Positions 59,511-64,000 of a DNA stretch of 64,000 nucleotides are shown here, in pieces (the first letter of the stretch is position 1; the number at the start of each line of letters is the position of its first letter). The DNA is taken from assembly GCF_013283665.1 (NCBI RefSeq), contig NZ_JABEKU010000004.1:62001-126000 (forward strand), given 5' to 3'. Origin of the DNA: Ensifer sesbaniae (GTDB taxonomy: Bacteria; Pseudomonadota; Alphaproteobacteria; Rhizobiales; Rhizobiaceae). The notes under the pieces were generated by a model. That model did not search any database, was not told the DNA's origin, and saw only the letters and a program-made list of their open reading frames with translations. Made by a program: the position numbers and the translations under genes.

Positions 59511-61388
59511 ATGCTGGACATTCTGGCGGCAACGGCGGAGGCTCAAGAGCAGCCGGTCTGGCACTATGGACTGTCGCTCGTCGGCGATCTCAGGTACGCG
59601 CCGGACTTTGACCACTTCGACTATGTGAATCCCGAGGCACCGAAGGGCGGAGACCTCAGGCTTTCCCAGACGGGCACCTTCGACACGTTCAACCCCCTGC
59701 TGGAGAAGGGCGAAACGGCGGCCGGCCTGACGCTCGTCTTCGACACGCTCATGACACAGTCAGAGGACGAGATTTCGACAGCCTACGGCCTTCTGGCCGA
59801 AGGCGTTTCCTTCCCGGACGACATCTCCTCAGCCACGTTCCGGCTGAGGCAGGAAGCGAAATGGGCCGACGGCAAGCCGGTGACGCCGGAAGACGTCGTC
59901 TTTAGCTTCGATAAGGCGAAGAAACTGAACCCGCTCTATCAGAGCGACTATCGGCATGTCGTGAAGGCGGAGAAGACGGGGGACAGGGACGTCACGTTCC
60001 ACTTCGACGAGAAGGGCAACCACGAACTCCCGTATATTCTCGGGCAGATACTGATTGTGCCGAAGCACTGGTGGGAAGGTACCGGACCGGACGGCAAGCC
60101 GCGCGACATTTCGCGAACGACACTTGAACCGGTCATGGGGTCGGGTCCCTACCGCATTGCATCGTTCTCCCCCGGCGGAACCATCCATTATGAACGCCGG
60201 TCCGATTACTGGGGCGCCGCGCTCAACGTCAATGTCGGGCAGAACAATTTCGATTCGATCACCTATTCCTTTTTTGGCGATCGCGACGTCGAGTTCGACG
60301 CCTTCCGTTCCGGCGATGCCCATTTCTGGCTCGAAGACCAGGGCATGCGCTGGGCAATCGGATACGATTTTCCAGCAGCGATAGACGGCCGGGTGAAGCG
60401 CGAGGAAATCCCCAATCCCTTCCGGGCGATGGGCATCATGCAGGCCTTGGTTCCGAACATGCGCCGCAAACCTTTTGACGGCAAGAAAGTGCGCGAGGCC
60501 TTGAATTATGCCTTCGATTTCCAGACCGTCGAGTTCGAGCAGGCGAAGAGCTCCGCCACTCATTATCAGCGGATCAATAGCTTCTTCTTCGGTACGAACC
60601 TAGCTTCTTCCGGACTGCCGGAAGGCAAGGAATTGGAGATCCTAAACGAGGTCAAGGATCTCGTGCCGCCGGAAGTGTTCACCACCCCTTTCAGGAACTC
60701 CATCAGTACCACCTCCCAAGAGGCGCACGAAAACCTGCGCAAGGCGACCGCGCTACTGAAGCAGGCTCGGTTCGAGATCAAAGGTAACCGGATGGTCGAT
60801 ACGACGACCGGCACGCCATTTACCTTCGAGATCATGTTGAACAATCGCGCTCAGAAGACCCTGGTACTGCCCTATGTCCGGAACCTCCAAAGCATTGGCA
60901 TCGAGGTGCGCGTAACCCTCACCGAGCCGTTGCAATACACGAAACGCACTAACGCCTTCGACTACGACATGACCTGGGAAGTCTGGGGTCAGGCCTTGAC
61001 CCCTGGAAACGAACAGGCGGATTACTGGGGCTCGGCAGCCGCCACGCGCGAAGGCTCCAGGAATTATGCCGGCATTTCCGATCCTGGCGTCGACGCCTTG
61101 ATCCAGCGCGTGATCTTCACGAAGGATCGCGAAACGCTGGTTGCCGCCACGAAGGCGCTCGACCGCGTGCTGCTCGCCCACAATTACGTCATTCCACTCT
61201 ATTCCAAGCTGACCGCCCAGATCGCCTATTGGGACAAGCTGGCCCGGCCGCAAGAGCTTCCAAAATACGGGCTCGGCTTTCCCGGCGTGTGGTGGTGGAA
61301 GAGCGCTGCCAGTCATGAGCTGGTCCAGGGCCGTCAGCACGTCTTCGCTGCACGGGGAAAGCAAAACGCAAAGAAGAATGGCGGCTGA
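59511..61388 (+). CDS. Extracellular solute-binding protein family 5 (YejA-like)
   Basis: 625 residues with an AAGGAG site 8 bp before ATG. The sequence FDHFDYVNPEAPKGGDLRLS, GTFDTFNPLL, ATFRLRQEAKWADGKPVTPE and GSGPYRIASF is typical of peptide-binding proteins of the YejA type, which feed oligopeptide or microcin-C-like ABC transporters. The rest is complete, including the C-terminal LPKYGLGFPGVWWWK. The N terminus (MLDILAATAEAQEQPVWHYG) lacks a hydrophobic export signal, while normal family members begin with one. The promoter-proximal end therefore seems to have been replaced by IS66 debris. No permease or ATPase gene follows, so it is a lone binding protein, possibly non-exported. Confidence 0.75.
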   Translation: MLDILAATAEAQEQPVWHYGLSLVGDLRYAPDFDHFDYVNPEAPKGGDLRLSQTGTFDTFNPLLEKGETAAGLTLVFDTLMTQSEDEISTAYGLLAEGVSFPDDISSATFRLRQEAKWADGKPVTPEDVVFSFDKAKKLNPLYQSDYRHVVKAEKTGDRDVTFHFDEKGNHELPYILGQILIVPKHWWEGTGPDGKPRDISRTTLEPVMGSGPYRIASFSPGGTIHYERRSDYWGAALNVNVGQNNFDSITYSFFGDRDVEFDAFRSGDAHFWLEDQGMRWAIGYDFPAAIDGRVKREEIPNPFRAMGIMQALVPNMRRKPFDGKKVREALNYAFDFQTVEFEQAKSSATHYQRINSFFFGTNLASSGLPEGKELEILNEVKDLVPPEVFTTPFRNSISTTSQEAHENLRKATALLKQARFEIKGNRMVDTTTGTPFTFEIMLNNRAQKTLVLPYVRNLQSIGIEVRVTLTEPLQYTKRTNAFDYDMTWEVWGQALTPGNEQADYWGSAAATREGSRNYAGISDPGVDALIQRVIFTKDRETLVAATKALDRVLLAHNYVIPLYSKLTAQIAYWDKLARPQELPKYGLGFPGVWWWKSAASHELVQGRQHVFAARGKQNAKKNGG

Positions 61389-61399
61389 GAGTTTGCCGG

Positions 61400-62200
61400 C
61401 GCGCGACCAAGACGTGGCGTGACTATGCGGGAAGACAGCCATGATGGGTGACCTTGGGTCAGTCGCTTGGAAGACGACATAACGGATTGGGTGAGCGACG
61501 ACAGGAGCGTCATACCTGTGGCGAATTGCTGCGATGCCTGAAGTCGATCTATCGACTGGGTCAGGGTATGAACCCCCGTCGCCGCCTGCTCAATCTGTTC
61601 GGAAGCCTTGGCGAATCGCACCGCTGATGGTTGGGGGCCATGATCGCTCGCCAGCTTGAACGAAGAGACAAGCCGATCAAGAAGGCTGGCGCTTTCTCGC
61701 TCGCGGGAGGCAGGGAGATGGGCAGGTTCTCCGCGCCGGCCTGCGGCGATATCTTCCTCAAACCGGTAAAGGTCAGCTTCTGGACATCAGAAATGGGCGC
61801 GAGAGAAGTATGTTCGCCGCTGATCCGCTGCGCAACCACGTCGGCTGTTCGAAGCGTTGCCCCGTCGATAAGGCCAAAAACCCGCGCTCGGAGAAACCTT
61901 CCTTGCTCATCGACAAATCCTCCATTCGCTACTAGGCCGAATGCGTCGGCCGTTGAGGAACTTTCAGCCCTCGTCGCCTTCGTCGATGGCTTCTTTGGCA
62001 AAGTTGAAGAGCGAATTGTTCAGCATCAGTGTGTCGGACACCATACTGGGCAACAAGGCTTCTATCGCCGCCGAACAACATCTGCTCGGGGCTGTTTTTG
62101 CGGGGCTTGCCCCTCGGTCAGCCGCTCCTCTCACGGCGCTGCCTCCATCGACGACATGTGAGAATACACCTGGATGGCTACCCACGGCGTCAATCGCCAT
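61400..62200 (-). pseudogene. Decayed ORF of unknown function
   Basis: A minus-strand frame starts from ATG 62200 with a perfect AGGAG site and reads AIDAVGSHPGVFSHVVDGGS with SMVSDTLMLNNSLFNFAKEA before a stop near 61964. The same reading continues in a second frame (ADAFGLVANGGFVDEQGRFL, RARVFGLIDGATLRTADVVA) and then a third (SEQIEQAATGVHTLTQSIDR, LQASQQFATGMTLLSSLTQS). This suggests one gene of about 800 bp broken by two frameshifts. I do not recognise the family; the C-terminal coiled-coil-like part and good ribosome site are all that can be said. Confidence 0.45.
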
Positions 62201-62351
62201 TTCTTCTCCTCTCAGCGTGATCGCCCTGCTTCACCAACACGTCCCGTGATAGAGAGAGTGTCGTGTGCACCTCCTTTCCCGGGTGGGGCCTTGCGAACTC
62301 GACTTCGGACTCCCTTTAGAAATAATGAGGAGCTGGCTCTGCGGCCGTATG

Positions 62352-63146
62352 TCACGTCGAGCTCACGGAGCAGTTCTTGAAGTTGAATTTCATCCCGCCT
62401 GGGGACGAGGTAATCTCGACGCCGTATTGAACGCTGCCGACGTTTATGTCGCCAAAGTGGCCCTTCGACTTGAGCCAATCTAGGATACTCTTTATGTCCA
62501 CCGTCCCGGTATGGGTCTTGGAAGTGAGCAGCAGTGAGATGACCTTGTGACCATTATAGCCTTCGAACACGTTCCAACTCGCTCCGCCTACATTGACATT
62601 GCGGTAGATCGGAACCGCCGCCCCGGAAGCATCATAATGTTTTGAGATGGGCTTGACATTGCCGCTGCCGTCCGGATGTCCGGTATAGTTTGTCCAGAGC
62701 ATTATCTCATTCTGTTGTGAGCTGTCCCAGATGTCGTAGGCGGTGTTCCAGGCGCCGCCAGCAGGAACTTCCTGATTGAAGCTCGACGTCAGACTGTTGA
62801 TTGAACTGAGCGGTTTCCCAATATCGACAGCCTGATGGGGGTAGCTCTTGATGCCATCAGTATTAGGCTGGTTCGACCACACGCTCCACTGGTTGTCTGC
62901 ATGAACTGAAATCGTCTGAGGCCCAGCGCCCTTACCATATATGTCGTTGTTCCAAGTATAGCGACCGTGTGAAAAGCTTGCGTATGGAGCGCTTGAGCTC
63001 CAAATCGGAGCGTTCGTCGATAGAAGCGCGTCAGTCGGTGATTTGGTTTCATTCACAGCTTGCCTGAATAGTTTATCATCCTGTGTGTCGACATACCCCA
63101 GCGGGGAGGGCAAGGACCCGGTACCATCTATCCGATTGGAAGACAT
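62352..63146 (-). CDS. Glycoside hydrolase family 12 endoglucanase (GunA2-like)
   Basis: 264 residues with a GAAGGAG site before ATG 63146. The GH12 jelly-roll pattern is clear: YTWNNDIYGKGAGPQTISVH, NTAYDIWDSSQQNEIMLWTN with nucleophile Glu147, WNVFEGYNG and VQYGVEITSSPGG with acid/base Glu244. The enzymes cut beta-1,4-glucan or xyloglucan in plant walls. There is no Sec or Tat signal; the N terminus (MSSNRIDGTGSLPSPLGYVD) is polar and Ser/Pro-rich like T3SS substrates. Bradyrhizobium secretes the similar GunA2 through its T3SS. A degenerate GTCAG motif lies about 55 bp upstream, but I do not call it a tts box. T3SS export is inferred. Confidence 0.75.
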   Translation of the reverse strand: MSSNRIDGTGSLPSPLGYVDTQDDKLFRQAVNETKSPTDALLSTNAPIWSSSAPYASFSHGRYTWNNDIYGKGAGPQTISVHADNQWSVWSNQPNTDGIKSYPHQAVDIGKPLSSINSLTSSFNQEVPAGGAWNTAYDIWDSSQQNEIMLWTNYTGHPDGSGNVKPISKHYDASGAAVPIYRNVNVGGASWNVFEGYNGHKVISLLLTSKTHTGTVDIKSILDWLKSKGHFGDINVGSVQYGVEITSSPGGMKFNFKNCSVSST

Positions 63147-63379
63147 AAGGCTCTCCTTCTGTTACGAGAACAAAGATCTGGCGCCTGTGCGACGACACTG
63201 ACATTGATACTCCACTTTTCCGGGCACTAGGAAATTGTGTTTTTGCATGTCACCATTCAACTAACGGATAACGGAGCGATCTCTGAAGTGTGGCGTCGGG
63301 GCAACCGCTGTCGGAAGGCGGCCATTGAGCGGAGGACGTTCCTGAGTCTCGATTTTCAGGAGCGCCGACCCTGCATGAC

Positions 63380-63850
63380 CGAACTGAACGCCGAGCAATT
63401 CTTTCGAGAGCCAATATTCGATTCAGCACCGGACCTGGGAGACTGGTCCGCTCGCGCATTCGCCAGCCGGCCGAATCCTGTCCTTATCCGTCTCCCATCC
63501 ACCGAGGAAGCGCCGATTAAACAGTTTAGAAGCCGGTGCCGCCGCTCGTTCTCCTTCCACAGCATTGATCTGTTTGTGCAACAATTCGAGGCGATCAGTT
63601 CTCGGCAGAATTCGGCTTTGAGGTGCTTCGACACTATCCTGCCGCCCTCAGTTCGAAGCTCCTCCAGGCGTTTTCGACGATCACGACGCAAAGGCTCGTA
63701 CTCTCGAACGCCTTGATGAAGAGCAGCCCCTTTATGCGATTGACGTGGAAAACACGTTCAGCAATCAGGGTCTTCCGCTCGCCCGAACCGACGGACGTCT
63801 TCCTCATTGGGGGGTAAGAAGTTGACCATCGAACAGGCACGCGGCTTACC
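63380..63850 (-). pseudogene. IS110-family transposase remnant
   Basis: The minus strand shows NFLPPNEEDVRR and ERKTLIAERVFHVNRIKGLL with a frame change to LRRDRRKRLEELRTEGGRIV and SKHLKAEFCREL. These are IS110/IS1111-type transposase segments from the middle of the protein. The N-terminal DEDD core and the C-terminal serine part are missing or outside the window. The bases 63851-64000 show a short frame but nothing I can name. Confidence 0.65.
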
Positions 63851-64000
63851 ACGTTTCCAAGCCACTAAAGCGCGACGGCCGTGCAACACGGCTATACCAG
63901 CTACCTTCAAGCCGACTGTAGCCGTCGCCGCATGAGTGCCCAGAGGAGAGTGCATGATCTGTAGCACGAAGAATTGGCGGCTGCATCGTGTGCCCCAATT

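Noticed and set aside
63090-63180. GTCAGTGTCGTCG motif upstream of the GH12 gene as a tts box
   Set aside because: Only the GTCAG core fits; the second half and spacing do not match the boxes before nopC, nolB and nopX.
1-64000. Search for tRNA and rRNA genes
   Set aside because: No tRNA cloverleaf with TTCGANTC arms or rRNA core sequence was noticed by eye; no program was run.

Overview
The window looks like part of the symbiotic region (symbiosis island or plasmid) of a legume-nodulating alphaproteobacterium, most likely Mesorhizobium or a Sinorhizobium/NGR234-like rhizobium. The evidence is a complete rhizobial type III secretion system (T3SS) with nolX/nolW/nolB/nolU/nolV, rhc and nop genes, a ttsI regulator with a nod box, several tts boxes, an SKWP-repeat effector of the M. 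loti Mlr6361/Ralstonia Skwp/Xanthomonas XopAD kind, remnants of repABC plasmid genes and a very high load of broken insertion sequences. The genus call is an inference.

Layout. 1-7.9 kb is a graveyard of mobile and plasmid genes: a Tn554-type recombinase pair, a pRiA4b ORF-3 gene, ParB and RepC remnants, IS5, IS66 and ISL3 pieces, and a small intact ricin-B lectin gene. 7.9-17.5 kb is a defence-like island. It holds a membrane protein plus zinc-ribbon/HEPN protein pair, an orphan SLATT membrane protein, and a type III CBASS operon (CD-NTase, HORMA, TRIP13-like ATPase, SAVED effector with a nuclease-like N terminus). Divergent from CBASS is an operon of an RHH protein, a GNAT protein, an XRE regulator and an ImmA/IrrE-type metallopeptidase. 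The last two resemble the CapH/CapP pair known to control CBASS, and a palindrome lies inside the CBASS promoter spacer. 17.6-25.4 kb contains a truncated resolvase, broken metabolic genes (aldehyde dehydrogenase, GntR regulator, AceE-like E1, TauD), an IS66 element with a perfect 8-bp target duplication, and a fragment of a GDP-mannose 4,6-dehydratase gene.

25.4-58.9 kb is the T3SS locus. Minus-strand y4xK-like, rhcC2 and ttsI genes lie behind a nod box, with a small cysteine-rich ORF between the nod box and ttsI. Next come y4yS, rhcV, y4yQ, nopA and nopC behind a tts box. The effector block has a shikimate kinase-SUMO protease (C48) fusion, the giant SKWP protein and nopP. Then come rhcU-T-S-R-Q-Z-N, nolV, nolU, rhcJ and nolB behind another tts box, with nolW and nopX on the plus strand. 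The intended logic is flavonoid, NodD, nod box, TtsI, tts boxes, secretion machine and effectors. 58.9-64 kb holds IS66 debris, a YejA-like solute-binding protein lacking an obvious signal peptide, a decayed ORF, a GH12 endoglucanase without a Sec signal (GunA2-like) and an IS110 remnant.

The most noteworthy observations are: RNA-dependent RNA polymerase-like motifs (a DGCG box and a DGDFDGD loop about 255 residues apart) in the C-terminal part of the SKWP effector; the shikimate kinase-C48 protease fusion whose start codon overlaps the SKWP stop; the CBASS operon with a divergent CapH/CapP-like control operon; and the cysteine-rich ORF in the nod box-ttsI leader. All family assignments come from reading translated sequence and motifs by eye; no database search was run.
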